The notes: generated from the letters alone by a model not told the origin. Shown: positions 41,201 to 48,865, numbered from the stretch's first letter. The stretch is 64,000 nucleotides of DNA from Mycolicibacterium pyrenivorans (GCF_025821625.1 NZ_JACKSH010000277.1:55064-119063), one strand, 5' to 3'. Program-made: numbers and translations.

Positions 41201-42404
41201 TGACCTCTTTGAACTGGGTCGGCGGCATCGGCTTGAGCTCGTCGAAGAGCACGGTGCCGAGGCCGGCGAGGCTCGGGTGGGTCTGCATGAGCTCGTAGCG
41301 ATCGGTGCGGATGGTGGCCGCGACGACGATGCCGAGATCCTCGGCGTTGAGCGTCTCGATGACCCCGGCGAGCAGGCGCAGGAAGTCCGTCGCCGGTTCT
41401 CCGGCGTCGGCGGCGAACAGCTCTTCGGCCTGATCGAGCGGAAGCACCAGTGTCGGCGCGGATCCGGTCGCGCCGTCGTCCCCGCGCTCGAGCAACCGGC
41501 GCGCGGCCTCGCGGCGGATCCCGGTGAGCCAGTCCGCCATCGCGGCCACGTCCCCGTCCGCGCACACGCGTTTGATGTCGCCGAGGCTCGTCTGGCTCAT
41601 GCCGAACGCCTGGCGGGTCGCGGCCACCGCGGCGGCCAACCCGGAGGTGCCGATGAGCGCGTTGCGTTCGGGCCGCACGATGTCCATCAGGACGAACCGC
41701 CGGTCCTCGCGCCGTAGGCGGGGCAGTAGACCGGCGCGCAGAAACGACGACTTGCCGGTGCCTGACGGCCCGAGCACCACGAACAACGAGTTCACCCCGG
41801 ACAACCGCATGCCCCGGATGGCGTCGAGCGCCCGCACGATCTGCGCGTCGCGCCCGAAGAACACGGCGGCGTCGGCCTCGTCGAGCGGTTCCCAGCCGCG
41901 GTAGGGCGCGCGGTCGGGATCGCCCGGCGGCGGCCAGACGAACGACTCGGCACCGATGCCCGCGCCCCGGATGCCGTCACGCAGCCGATACAGGCCTTCG
42001 GTGGCGAACTCGACGGGCGGTCCGCCGCCGATGTCGATGCGGGTCCTCGGCCCGTCGCCGAAGAGGTCGCAACGCTGCCATTCGGAGGTCAGGTCGTCAC
42101 CCGTCGATGCTTCCAGGCGCGCACAGAAGATTTGCTTGTTCAAGTTCTCGGCAGTGCGGTACTCGACCTTGCACTCGTGGGATTTCTCCCAGTTCGGCGA
42201 CAGCAGGCAGATGACCGCCTCACAGCGGGCGTTCGCCCGCCGCAGCGCGTCCTTCCAGCGGGTGCCGGTACGCAGCCCTGATTCGGGGTCCACGTCGAGG
42301 AAGATCTCGTTGGCCAGCGGCGGATCCTGCTCGGCGAGCCACTGTTTCAGCGCGACGGCTTCGCGCATGTCCCGACTCGAGTGGCTCATGAAGATCCGCG
42401 ACAC
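38211..42404 (-). CDS. TIR - nSTAND NTPase - coiled coil - TM - 14x WD40 protein
   Basis: The 1397-residue multidomain protein begins with a TIR domain (RIFMSHSSRDMREAVALKQW; NWEKSHECKVEYRTAEN holds the expected C/E region). An NTPase module follows (VLGPSGTGKSSFLRAGLLP at about 210; Walker B LVLPLDQAEELF). Next come a charged coiled coil (about 628-675, ERARHAQERQATAEAH), one TM helix (about 678-703, AVLAGTAVVAVVAVIASVLA) and fourteen WD40 repeats (about 778-1390, VAFSPDG...VRLWD pattern), enough for two seven-blade propellers. I infer that the propellers sense a trigger, the NTPase oligomerises and the TIR domain consumes or cyclises NAD. The GTG at 42402-42404 keeps the first TIR strand; ATG 42389 is an alternative. 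It is followed by the coupled patatin gene. Confidence 0.9.
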   Translation of the reverse strand: MSRIFMSHSSRDMREAVALKQWLAEQDPPLANEIFLDVDPESGLRTGTRWKDALRRANARCEAVICLLSPNWEKSHECKVEYRTAENLNKQIFCARLEASTGDDLTSEWQRCDLFGDGPRTRIDIGGGPPVEFATEGLYRLRDGIRGAGIGAESFVWPPPGDPDRAPYRGWEPLDEADAAVFFGRDAQIVRALDAIRGMRLSGVNSLFVVLGPSGTGKSSFLRAGLLPRLRREDRRFVLMDIVRPERNALIGTSGLAAAVAATRQAFGMSQTSLGDIKRVCADGDVAAMADWLTGIRREAARRLLERGDDGATGSAPTLVLPLDQAEELFAADAGEPATDFLRLLAGVIETLNAEDLGIVVAATIRTDRYELMQTHPSLAGLGTVLFDELKPMPPTQFKEVITGPAERASEAGRPLRVAPDLVDRLLADASGGADTLPILALTLSRLYTDYGTTGELTLANYEALGGMRRVVQTEIDEVLSTDPHRRATQLAALRAAFIPWLATINADNDQPMRRVARWSDLPEPSRPLIDALVAKRLMVKDNRDGQIVVEVALESLLRQWDELAGWLREERKDLKDADDLERAAIAWTTNDHNPAWLLEGSRLAEATKLANEPGFRERLAATHNYLNASHQRESRRRADEEQQRQAELQAAEERARHAQERQATAEAHTATLRKRSRIMRAVLAGTAVVAVVAVIASVLAWTARGQAQSRFRQATAVRLVSEADGMLAGSRFGGDVQALQQILAARTLDRDVGDAVVYHAAVSRDDTVRITPTSTPMDTVAVSPDGRLIATGGRDDGVRLWDLESGDVVAEMLDAHDDDVLSVAFSPDGQRLATAGRDTVFLWDVNDPGSAGTRVRGRTGAVGAVAFSPDGRRIATAGWDRAVRLWDSRTGAAVGEPLLGHEDGVYAVAFSPDGRHLASGSADDTVRIWDAATGRQVGQPFTGHRAQIRSVAFSPDGALLASGSLDGTVRIWDPGTGDAVLTPLTDHRDGVYSVAFSPDGAMLATGGGDNVVRLWDTQTMTPLGQPLSGHQFEVFGVAFAPDSRTVVTTSYDQTVRVWTTSHVLPAQQNGVWSVATNPDGTRAASGGIDGTVRLWNLENGEPQGDRLTGHQNSIGPVAFSPDGSLLVSGSDDRTLRLWDAATGEQVGRPFTGHQGAPYGVAFSPDGTRIVSGADDNTVRIWDVDSAEQIGGPLTGHTAVVLAVAFSPDGTRIASGSADQTIRVWDGETGEAVGDPLGGTLDWVNSIAYTPDGDRFVTGTGDGRVRVWDAETGEQIGEPLRGHTDSVTSVAVTEDGARAVTGSADRTVRQWDLTRLAAVGEPLAGHSAVVRGVAVAGDGIGTIVSGGMDGTLRLWRTGAEPEDLCAKLTANMSEDEWDRWVSPDIDYVATCPGLPVL

Positions 42405-42625
42405 AGCCTCACCCCTACCCGGACACCGCACACACGTGCTTCACACCGGTCAAACCGATTTCAGCAAACAGAGTCGATGCCAGTCACCGTATGACACCGT
42501 CGTCGACCGCGCAGAGCATTCGTCGAGCCCGGCGCGTGCACCATTCGACGTTCGGCGAGATCCCGGGCCGGTTAGTATTCGCAACATCTGCGCCGTTGCT
42601 CAGAGAGACTCGCGAGAGGGGGCCG

Positions 42626-42946
42626 ATGAGAAGGATCGTAGGGGTCACTCTCGCAACGCTCTGCGCCGCGGGAACTGTTGGCGCCGCGGCGCTGACGTGC
42701 GCACCTGCCGCGCTCGCCACCGAGGACGAAGAGTTCTACCTGGAGTACATCGACCTCTTCGGCGAATTCGCCGAGTCGCCGGAGATCGATGAACAGAAGC
42801 TCCTCGCCGAGGGGTATGCCGCGTGCGAGGGCGAACGCACCGGCATCCCCGAAGACTTCGCGGTCAATTTCATCGCCACGGCCCTGAACTTCGGACCGGC
42901 CGATGCGCAGTTGGTGTACGACGCCGCGACGGAATTTCTCTGCTGA
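42626..42946 (+). CDS. Small secreted DUF732-like protein
   Basis: The 106-residue precursor starts at the ATG 42626 (MRRIVGVTLATLCAAGTVGA) behind a GAGAGGGGG ribosome-binding region. It has a Sec signal peptide ending near ALA. The mature part (EEFYLEYIDLFGEFAESPEI, then AACEGERTGIP and a terminal FLC) fits the DUF732 pattern of small mycobacterial exported proteins with two cysteines. Function is unknown. It lies 222 bp upstream of and divergent from the TIR-NTPase gene, so it is probably outside that module. Confidence 0.7.
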   Translation: MRRIVGVTLATLCAAGTVGAAALTCAPAALATEDEEFYLEYIDLFGEFAESPEIDEQKLLAEGYAACEGERTGIPEDFAVNFIATALNFGPADAQLVYDAATEFLC

Positions 42947-42988
42947 CCGCGCCGGCTCACGTCGGTGGCCGTGGGTAGCCTCGCCGAC

Positions 42989-43405
42989 ATGGAACAGCGG
43001 ATCAGCCTCATCACCCTCGGTGTCGACGATCTCGAGCGTGCCCGCACTTTTTACGAGCAGGGCCTGGGGTGGGTACCGACGCAGGCACCCGAGGGCGTCG
43101 TCTTCTACCAACTGCCCGGCATCGCGCTGGCGTTGTTCGGCCGCGGTGACCTCGCCGAGGATTGCCGGCGTCCGATCGACGGCCGGTTCAGCGGCATCAC
43201 CATCGCCATCAACCAGCGCTCCGAGGCCGACGTCGACGCGGTGCTCGACCAGGCCGCAGCGGCGGGTGCGACGATCCTCAAGCCCGCCGAAAAGGTTTTC
43301 TGGGGTGGGTATTCGGGCTACTTCGCCGATCCGGACGGCCATGTCTGGGAGGTCGCGCTGAATCCGGGCTGGACGATCAACGACGACGGGACGCTGACCA
43401 TCTAG
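42989..43405 (+). CDS. VOC-family (glyoxalase/bleomycin-resistance fold) protein
   Basis: The 138-residue protein has the paired beta-alpha-beta-beta-beta modules of the VOC fold: ISLITLGVDDLERARTFYEQ and GYSGYFADPDGHVWEVALNP. The latter DPDGHVWE is the typical metal-ligand glutamate region. Substrate is unknown. I start at the ATG 42989 (MEQRISLITL). Confidence 0.82.
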   Translation: MEQRISLITLGVDDLERARTFYEQGLGWVPTQAPEGVVFYQLPGIALALFGRGDLAEDCRRPIDGRFSGITIAINQRSEADVDAVLDQAAAAGATILKPAEKVFWGGYSGYFADPDGHVWEVALNPGWTINDDGTLTI

Positions 43406-43428
43406 ACGTCAGCTCCGCCCGGTCACCG

Positions 43429-44103
43429 TCAGCGGGTGGCCGGGCGCAGGACCAGACCCACTTCGCACGAGCCTCCGTGCGGATCCGGCGTCACCAGGAC
43501 GCCGTAGTGCCCGCCGAGCGACTCGGCGTTCAGGTCGATCACCTCCTGGATGAGCCCCTGCTGGATACCGCGGACCACTTCTGGGGCTGTCTGCGCGACC
43601 TCGGCCAGAGGACACGTGCAGATCTGGATGGTCACCTCGCCGAAGGACGTCAGTACCGAGCGGACCTGAAATCCGAGATCCGCGAGCGTCGCCACCACCA
43701 GGTCGCTGACCGAGGTCTCCGCGCGCGACCTGGCCAGCCTGACCCGATGAGCCAGATCGGCGCCGATCCGCTGCGCCCGTTCCTGGCGTTCCTGCGGCGT
43801 CCCGCCGAGGTGCGCGGCGAACAGCGACACGATGTCGGCGTAGTCCAGTCGCGGGGTGAGCTCGTAGGTGAGCTTGGGCCTGCCCGCACCGCTCGACCGG
43901 CTGCTGCCGCGTCGGATGTATCCCTGAGATTCCAACGCCGACAGGTGGAATCGCGCCGTCGTGACGTGAATCCGCAGTGTGTCGGCGACGAGCTGGACAT
44001 CGACGGGGCGGGTCGCTTCGCGCAGCAGATCCAGCACCTTCTGCCGCTGTCGACCCGCCGCGCGGTCCGACCGCGCGGCGGCGTCGTGACGCTGCACTGA
44101 CAT
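43429..44103 (-). CDS. Winged-helix regulator of the COG2345 (SufR-like) type
   Basis: The 224-residue protein has an N-terminal winged helix (QKVLDLLREATRPVDVQLVA, then HVTTARFHLSALESQGYI) and the RPKLTYEL linker of COG2345 regulators. Cysteines in QICTCPLAEV and GGSCEVGL near the C-terminus could bind an Fe-S cluster or metal, as in SufR-like proteins, but the spacing does not settle this. It lies 12 bp downstream of the methyltransferase gene on the same strand. Confidence 0.75.
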   Translation of the reverse strand: MSVQRHDAAARSDRAAGRQRQKVLDLLREATRPVDVQLVADTLRIHVTTARFHLSALESQGYIRRGSSRSSGAGRPKLTYELTPRLDYADIVSLFAAHLGGTPQERQERAQRIGADLAHRVRLARSRAETSVSDLVVATLADLGFQVRSVLTSFGEVTIQICTCPLAEVAQTAPEVVRGIQQGLIQEVIDLNAESLGGHYGVLVTPDPHGGSCEVGLVLRPATR

Positions 44104-44115
44104 GCGACGAGTCTG

Positions 44116-44934
44116 TCACGAGCCGGGGACGACGCCGACGACCGCGACGGCGGTGAGCGAACGCCGGTAACGCTGGAAGGTCCGCCGCATTCCGATGACC
44201 CGGCGCCGCGCGGCGGGGCGCCTGATCAGGTTGCCGACGATGCGCAACGCGCCGAGCGGTCCCTCGTCGGCCAGCACGCGGGCCGGGTTGAGCAGCGCCA
44301 TCGGTGCGTGGTCGACGCTGACGATCTCGAAACCCGCGTCGCTGAGCACCTGTGTCCACTCCGCCGTCGTCAAGGGGCGCGCGTTGACCTTGATCGCCCG
44401 GGCCATATCGCGCCGGATCTCGTCCTTGGCCTCCTGCGGCAGCGTGTCCGGTTCGAGCCCGAGTTCGTGGATGGCGTAGCGCCCACCGGGGCGCAGCACC
44501 CGGAACGCCTCGGCGACGATCGCCCGCTTGGCCTTGTCACCCTGCATCGTCAGCATCGCCTCGCCGACGACCACATCGGCGCTGCCGCTGGGCAGTCCGG
44601 TCTCGGCGGCGTCGGCGACGACCACCGACCCGCCGACCGGTGAGACGACCGCGCGGACGGATTCGGTCGCCGCCGCGGTGTCGTCCACCCCGACGTAGGA
44701 CCGCGGATGCAGGGCGACGATGTCGCTGGCGGTGCGGCCGAGGCCGGGGCCCAGTTCGACGACATCGGCCCCTTCGAGGCGGGCAGCCGCCAACAGCCGG
44801 GTGGTCAGCGCGAGGCCGCCGGGTCGCAGCACTCGCTTGCCGAGGCGGGCCAGCAACCAGTGGCCGGGAAGGTCGGCGTCCGACCGTTCGGCGAGCGGAA
44901 GGGATTGGGGGCCGGTCGCTCTCGAATCAGCCAT
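44116..44934 (-). CDS. SAM-dependent methyltransferase
   Basis: The 272-residue class I methyltransferase has VVELGPGLGRTASDIVAL as the SAM loop, YVGVDDTAAATESVRAVV, and DVVVGEAMLTMQGDKAKRAI with RVLRPGGRYAIHEL. The substrate is unknown. Its ATG (44932-44934) overlaps the last 8 bp of the ABC permease gene, so it is the fourth gene of the MTB12-like/ABC/permease/methyltransferase operon, possibly modifying the exported compound. Confidence 0.82.
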   Translation of the reverse strand: MADSRATGPQSLPLAERSDADLPGHWLLARLGKRVLRPGGLALTTRLLAAARLEGADVVELGPGLGRTASDIVALHPRSYVGVDDTAAATESVRAVVSPVGGSVVVADAAETGLPSGSADVVVGEAMLTMQGDKAKRAIVAEAFRVLRPGGRYAIHELGLEPDTLPQEAKDEIRRDMARAIKVNARPLTTAEWTQVLSDAGFEIVSVDHAPMALLNPARVLADEGPLGALRIVGNLIRRPAARRRVIGMRRTFQRYRRSLTAVAVVGVVPGS

Positions 44935-45709
44935 GTCGGACAGTCCTTTCGACGGCGGCGATCAGGAAGATCGCCGTGAACAGGGAGCACACATAGAGCA
45001 GCGCGACGTTCTGGCCCCACGGTGGCACCAGCACGGTGTCCTGACCGGTGGCGTACCCGCCGTTGAGGAGCGGCATGAACCGCTGCAGCGCCGCCCCGCT
45101 GGGCAGGTAGCCCGCTGCGGATTCGATCACGAAGGCCCACAACAGGATTGCGCCGGCGGCCCCCAGAGGAGACCTGACGAGGGCACCGGTGCCGACACCT
45201 GCGCCCGCGGCGAAGAACGCGAACACGGGCACCGTCCACACCAGCCTCAGCGCAACGCCGTCGGTGACCGCCACCGTGCCGTACACCGAAGGCGACACCA
45301 GGGGCAGCGCGACCAGCACGATGACCAGGGTCACGGCGGCCGTCACCGCGGCGAGCGTCCCGTAGAACACCCAGCGTCCGGCCAGCACGGGCCACTGCCG
45401 CGGGAACGCCAGGCGCACGTATTCGGTGCTGCGGTAGCGGTTTTCCGAGGATTGTCCGTCCGCGGCGGCGACGGCGACCAGGGTGACGGTGATGGTGATG
45501 ACCCAGTAAGCGGCGTTGGACGTCGACACCTGCAACACCGATATCTGCCCCGGGATGCGCGCGAAGGATTCGGCGACCAGCGCGATGCCGAACGTTATCG
45601 CCAGCGGCACCGTGGCCGCGGCGGGGATCAGGACGGTCCACAGTCGGCTGCGGCCACCGGTGCGGATGCGTTCGGCGCGCACGCTGCGGGCGATGAGCGC
45701 GATACTCAC
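44927..45709 (-). CDS. ABC-2-type transporter permease
   Basis: The 260-residue protein has about six TM helices (LWTVLIPAAATVPLAITFGI, YWVITITVTLVAVAAA, AAVTAAVTLVIVLVALPLV, VWTVPVFAFFAAGAGVG and others). The sequence GQSSENRYRSTEYVRLAFPR between helices is typical of ABC-2 permeases. The GTG start at 45707-45709 overlaps the ATPase stop as GTGA. It should form an exporter with that ATPase; the substrate is unknown. Confidence 0.8.
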   Translation of the reverse strand: MSIALIARSVRAERIRTGGRSRLWTVLIPAAATVPLAITFGIALVAESFARIPGQISVLQVSTSNAAYWVITITVTLVAVAAADGQSSENRYRSTEYVRLAFPRQWPVLAGRWVFYGTLAAVTAAVTLVIVLVALPLVSPSVYGTVAVTDGVALRLVWTVPVFAFFAAGAGVGTGALVRSPLGAAGAILLWAFVIESAAGYLPSGAALQRFMPLLNGGYATGQDTVLVPPWGQNVALLYVCSLFTAIFLIAAVERTVRHG

Positions 45710-46398
45710 GCGCACCCCATCAGGGTGGACTCGAGCCATTGCTGCGCCGCGGCGTCGGCGGGGACAGCGTCGTCGAGAGCGCCCGCCACGCGCAGCCGTC
45801 CCCGGTCGAGGACCGTGATGCGATCCGCGCTCAACACCACCTCGCCGAGCATGTGTGTCGCCACCACCACCGTGCATCCCCGGTCGGCGAGCCGACGCAG
45901 GAGGCCACGGAACCAGATGATGCCGGGAACGTCGAGGCCGTTGAGAGGCTCGTCGAACAGCAGCGCCCGCGGTGCGCCCAGCAGGGCTCCGGCGATCGCG
46001 AGCCGTTGTCGGGCGCCCAGGGACAGCGACCCGATGCGTTCCGCGCGGCCGCCGGACAGCCCGGTCTCCACGAGTGCCTCCGTGACGCGCGCGGTGTCGA
46101 TTCCGGCGAGTGCGGCCACCCAGCACAGATGCCGCCACACGGTGTGCCGCGGGTTGAGGGCACCGGGACCGAGGTGCACACCCACCAGCCGTGGATCGCC
46201 GCACGGTTGCTGACCGCAGACGGTGACCGTGCCACCGTCGGGCCGGTCGAGGCCGGCGATCCCGCGCAGCAGGGTGGTCTTGCCTGCGCCGTTGAGGCCG
46301 AGCAGAGCAGTCACCGAGCTGGCGGGAAACGTGACCGTCACATCGTCGACGGCCGGGCTGCCGCCGAATGTCTTTGTGAGACCTATAATCTCGATCAT
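45706..46398 (-). CDS. ABC transporter ATP-binding protein
   Basis: The 230-residue ATPase has Walker A LLGLNGAGKTTLLRGIAG, signature LSLGARQRLAIAGALL, Walker B ALLFDEPLNGLDVPG and H-loop VVATHMLGEV. The start ATG 46396-46398 (MIEIIGLTKTFGG) overlaps the upstream secreted-protein stop as ATGA, and its stop overlaps the permease. It forms an ABC-2 exporter with the next gene. Confidence 0.88.
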   Translation of the reverse strand: MIEIIGLTKTFGGSPAVDDVTVTFPASSVTALLGLNGAGKTTLLRGIAGLDRPDGGTVTVCGQQPCGDPRLVGVHLGPGALNPRHTVWRHLCWVAALAGIDTARVTEALVETGLSGGRAERIGSLSLGARQRLAIAGALLGAPRALLFDEPLNGLDVPGIIWFRGLLRRLADRGCTVVVATHMLGEVVLSADRITVLDRGRLRVAGALDDAVPADAAAQQWLESTLMGCA

Positions 46399-46883
46399 TG
46401 AAAATTGCACGGGATCGGTAGGCCGAGCGTGGTGATGCCATTGCACAGCGACTTGCTCGCCAGCTTCCACCGGCCGTCGATACGGCGCCATTCGGCGGTG
46501 ACCTGAACGGTCGGGACGCCCTGGCGGCTGGCGTTGATCACCGCGGTGTGGGTGTCGCCGTCGTGAGTCTCCGGACCGGTCACCAGGCTCGAACCGCGCG
46601 GGGGACGGAAGAACCCGATGCGGTAGACCATCTTCGGCACGACGACCGCGCGGCTGCCGCCCTCCAACTGCGCCGCCTTCACCGCGTCGGGGGCGGGCGT
46701 GCCGACCAGCAACCGGATCTGCGCGTCGAGTTCGGCCAGCGTCGGCACCTCGGAGGTGATCGCGAACTCGCCCTGGGGCGGTGGATCTGCGTCGGGATCG
46801 GCGAAGGCCGGCGGCGCGACGCCGGCGAGCAGCGCTGTGGCGGCGCCTGCCGTGGCGACCAGAACGCGGAACCGTGCCACCAT
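46395..46883 (-). CDS. Secreted MTB12-like (low-molecular-weight antigen) protein
   Basis: The 162-residue precursor has a signal peptide (RVLVATAGAATALLAGVAPP) and a mature domain resembling the NTF2-like MTB12/CFP2 family: PTLAELDAQIRLLVGTPAPD, VKAAQLEGG and a final TAEWRRIDGRWKLASKSLC. Two C-terminal cysteines may form a disulfide. Its ATG 46881-46883 has GAGGAG six bases upstream. As the first gene of an ABC-export operon it may be a periplasmic partner, but that is inference. Confidence 0.72.
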   Translation of the reverse strand: MVARFRVLVATAGAATALLAGVAPPAFADPDADPPPQGEFAITSEVPTLAELDAQIRLLVGTPAPDAVKAAQLEGGSRAVVVPKMVYRIGFFRPPRGSSLVTGPETHDGDTHTAVINASRQGVPTVQVTAEWRRIDGRWKLASKSLCNGITTLGLPIPCNFQ

Positions 46884-46897
46884 CAACTGCTCCTCAT

Positions 46898-46920
46898 TTA
46901 CCGGAAACTTGTCCGGTTAA
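46898..46920. promoter_or_regulatory. TetR-type operator before the MTB12-like/ABC operon
   Basis: TTACCGGA (46898-46905) and TCCGGTTA (46912-46919) form a near-perfect inverted repeat with a 6-bp spacer, 15 bp upstream of the MTB12-like ATG. The adjacent TetR is the likely binder. Confidence 0.5.
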
Positions 46921-46939
46921 TGTAGGAGGTCCTCTCGGA

Positions 46940-46956
46940 TAAGGCAAGCCTTACCT
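46940..46956. promoter_or_regulatory. Iron-box-like palindrome (IdeR-type candidate)
   Basis: TAAGGC-AA-GCCTTA (46940-46953), followed by CCT, matches 11 of 15 central positions of the IdeR consensus (AGGTTAGGCTAACCT) by eye. It overlaps the TetR stop codon and lies 57 bp upstream of the MTB12-like gene. Confidence 0.35.
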
Positions 46957-47589
46957 GATTGAGGGGGTCAGCGCTCCCGCGGGACGCAGCGTCGGTGCCG
47001 AGCGCATCGTTTCCCGTCTGTTGGTGAACTCGTCGACGAGCAGTTGAAGACGTTCCGAGTCATGGCCGTCGCGTAGTCGGCCGGCCCGGCTGAGGGTGAC
47101 CAGTCCGTGCAGCGCGGCCCAGAACACCTCGGTGAGTGCGTCCGCGTCCTGCTCGTCGGCGACCATGTCGACCGCTTGGCGCAGCTCGGCGAAGGCCGCG
47201 GTCAGCTGAGGTGGAGTGTCCCGGGCGGCGAAGCGCAAGGTGGTCGCGCGGGTGAACATCGCGTCGTAAACGGCCGGGTTGTCGCGCGCAAAGTCGAGGT
47301 AGGCGTGTGCGATTCGGGTCAGGGCGTCACCGGCCGCGCTGGCGTCGGAGCGGGCGGCCCGAATCACCTCCGCGAACTCGCCGAACCCGTCGATGGCGAC
47401 GGCCTCTGAGATTTGTTCCATGCCGGCGAAGTGCTTGTACAACACCGGCTGGCTGTATTCGATCTCGGTGGACAGCCGACGCGTGGTGACGGCATCCCAG
47501 CCTTCGGCCTCGGCCACCTTGCGGGCCGTGGTGATGATCAGCCGTCGCCGGGCGGTCCGTTCACGCTCGCGGCGATCCTCGATGGCCAT
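46951..47589 (-). CDS. TetR-family transcriptional regulator
   Basis: The 212-residue regulator has HTH sequence DAVTTRRLSTEIEYSQPVLYKHF at about residues 30-52 and a TetR_C domain (DMVADEQDADALTEVFWAALHGL). Start ATG 47587-47589 (MAIEDRRERERTARR). It precedes the MTB12-like/ABC/permease/methyltransferase operon on the same strand and is divergent from the DUF4267 gene; palindromes flank it on both sides. Confidence 0.85.
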   Translation of the reverse strand: MAIEDRRERERTARRRLIITTARKVAEAEGWDAVTTRRLSTEIEYSQPVLYKHFAGMEQISEAVAIDGFGEFAEVIRAARSDASAAGDALTRIAHAYLDFARDNPAVYDAMFTRATTLRFAARDTPPQLTAAFAELRQAVDMVADEQDADALTEVFWAALHGLVTLSRAGRLRDGHDSERLQLLVDEFTNRRETMRSAPTLRPAGALTPSIR

Positions 47590-47616
47590 ACCGCACGATA
47601 GCACCGATAGAACTAC

Positions 47617-47661
47617 TAGCACTGCTATTGCCACAGGATGGGGTAGGGGTTAGCGTTGCTA
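47617..47661. promoter_or_regulatory. Paired palindromes in the TetR/DUF4267 divergent promoter
   Basis: TAGCA-C-TGCTA (47617-47627) and TAGC-GTT-GCTA (47651-47661) are similar short palindromes about 34 bp apart. They are candidate operators for the TetR next to them. Confidence 0.45.
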
Positions 47662-47721
47662 GCAGTTCGCTGGAAGGGGGTCACATCATGCGATCCGCTG
47701 ACAAACCCAGGAGTGTTCGAC

Positions 47722-48102
47722 ATGACCGTCACCACCAGCGCCTACACGCTCGCCGGACTGATCGGCGCGGGCATCATCTTCATCGGAGCACGGTTCCTCG
47801 TCGCGCCGCGCGCCGCGGCCGCCGGCTACGGTGTGCAACCGGATCTCAGCCAGCGATCCGCCGGCGCCTATTTGAGCGTCAAGGGCGTCCGCGACATTGC
47901 ATCGGGGCTGTTCGTCTTCATTCTCATGGCCGCGGGTGCCACCCACCTGCTCGGCTGGGTGATATTGGCCGCCACGATCATTCCGGTCGCCGACGCGGCC
48001 ATCGTGCTCGGCAACGGCGGCCCGAAGTCGATCGCCTGGGGAGTCCATGGCCTCACCGCCGCCGTCATGCTCGTGACTGCCGCGCTTCTGCTCATCTCCT
48101 AG
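47722..48102 (+). CDS. DUF4267 small membrane protein
   Basis: The 126-residue protein has four TM helices (LAGLIGAGIIFIGARFLVA, SGLFVFILMAAGATHLLGWV, ILAATIIPVADAAIVLG, LTAAVMLVTAALLLI). It carries the DUF4267 element GAYLSVKGVRDIASGL. Function is unknown. Start ATG 47722 after CCAGGAG-like sequence. It is divergent from the TetR gene and may be its target. Confidence 0.75.
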   Translation: MTVTTSAYTLAGLIGAGIIFIGARFLVAPRAAAAGYGVQPDLSQRSAGAYLSVKGVRDIASGLFVFILMAAGATHLLGWVILAATIIPVADAAIVLGNGGPKSIAWGVHGLTAAVMLVTAALLLIS

Positions 48103-48114
48103 GAAGGAGTCACG

Positions 48115-48837
48115 TCAGCGTCGACCGCGCCCGGGCCGTCCCGGCTTGCGGGCGACCTTTCCCGCAGCGGCGCGGGCGGCCTGCTTCGCGAGGGTCTTCT
48201 CCCGGGCGGTGCGTTTCGGTGCCGCCTGGACCTGCGCCCGCGACGAACCGGGTTTGCGGCCCCGCACAATCCCGATGAACTCCTCGACCAGCGCCGACTG
48301 CGGCCCTTCCGGGACGGCGAGCGCCACCGGGCAGGTGGGCGCGTCGGTGATCGGGCGATACGTGAGGTCTTTGCGGTGATACAGCCGCGCCAGCGACTGT
48401 GGAACGATGAGCGCGCCGACCCCTGCAGCGACGAGGTCTATTGCGGCCTCGGTGGTCTCGGGCCGGTGGTCGACCGGGGCGCCGGGGGCGCCAGCCCAGG
48501 AGACGACGTCGTCGAGTGGGAGCAGCATCGGCTCACCGTCGAGGTCCGCGGCGGTGATCTCGTCGACGGCGGTGAGAACGTGATCGGTCGGCACCACCGC
48601 TACCGTCGTCTCCTCGTAGAGCGGGATGACGGCAAGCCCGGACGTGTCGGCCGGCGGCCGGAGCACCGCCACGTCGACGGTGCCTGCCCGCACTTCGGCG
48701 ACCGCGTCTGCGGCGGCGATCACGCGCAGCTCCAGAGGCGCCTCGGGGTGGCGCTCCGCCCAGATCCGGGCCCACTTCGCGGGCGTCCCGCCGGGGACGT
48801 ACCCGAGGATGAGCGGGGGCAGCGACGACGAAGCCAC
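48115..48837 (-). CDS. LysR effector-domain protein lacking an HTH, with AT-hook-like tail
   Basis: The 240-residue product begins directly at the LysR substrate-binding domain (LPPLILGYVPGGTPAKWARI, VAVLRPPADTSGLAVIPLYE, and VAAGVGALIVPQSLARLY). It has no N-terminal winged helix. Instead the last 35 residues are basic and end KVARKPGRPGRGRR, resembling an AT-hook or histone-like tail. It is divergent from the DUF5997 gene by 28 bp. The start is a GTG at 48835-48837, and no HTH can be found upstream in any frame because the DUF5997 gene occupies that DNA. Confidence 0.78.
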   Translation of the reverse strand: MASSSLPPLILGYVPGGTPAKWARIWAERHPEAPLELRVIAAADAVAEVRAGTVDVAVLRPPADTSGLAVIPLYEETTVAVVPTDHVLTAVDEITAADLDGEPMLLPLDDVVSWAGAPGAPVDHRPETTEAAIDLVAAGVGALIVPQSLARLYHRKDLTYRPITDAPTCPVALAVPEGPQSALVEEFIGIVRGRKPGSSRAQVQAAPKRTAREKTLAKQAARAAAGKVARKPGRPGRGRR

Positions 48838-48865
48838 CGCATCAGGCTACCGATAAGCTCTGGTC

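Noticed and set aside
42491-42625. Extra N-terminal residues for the DUF732-like protein
   Set aside because: The signal peptide begins at the ATG 42626, and upstream residues carry no signal-peptide or RBS support.
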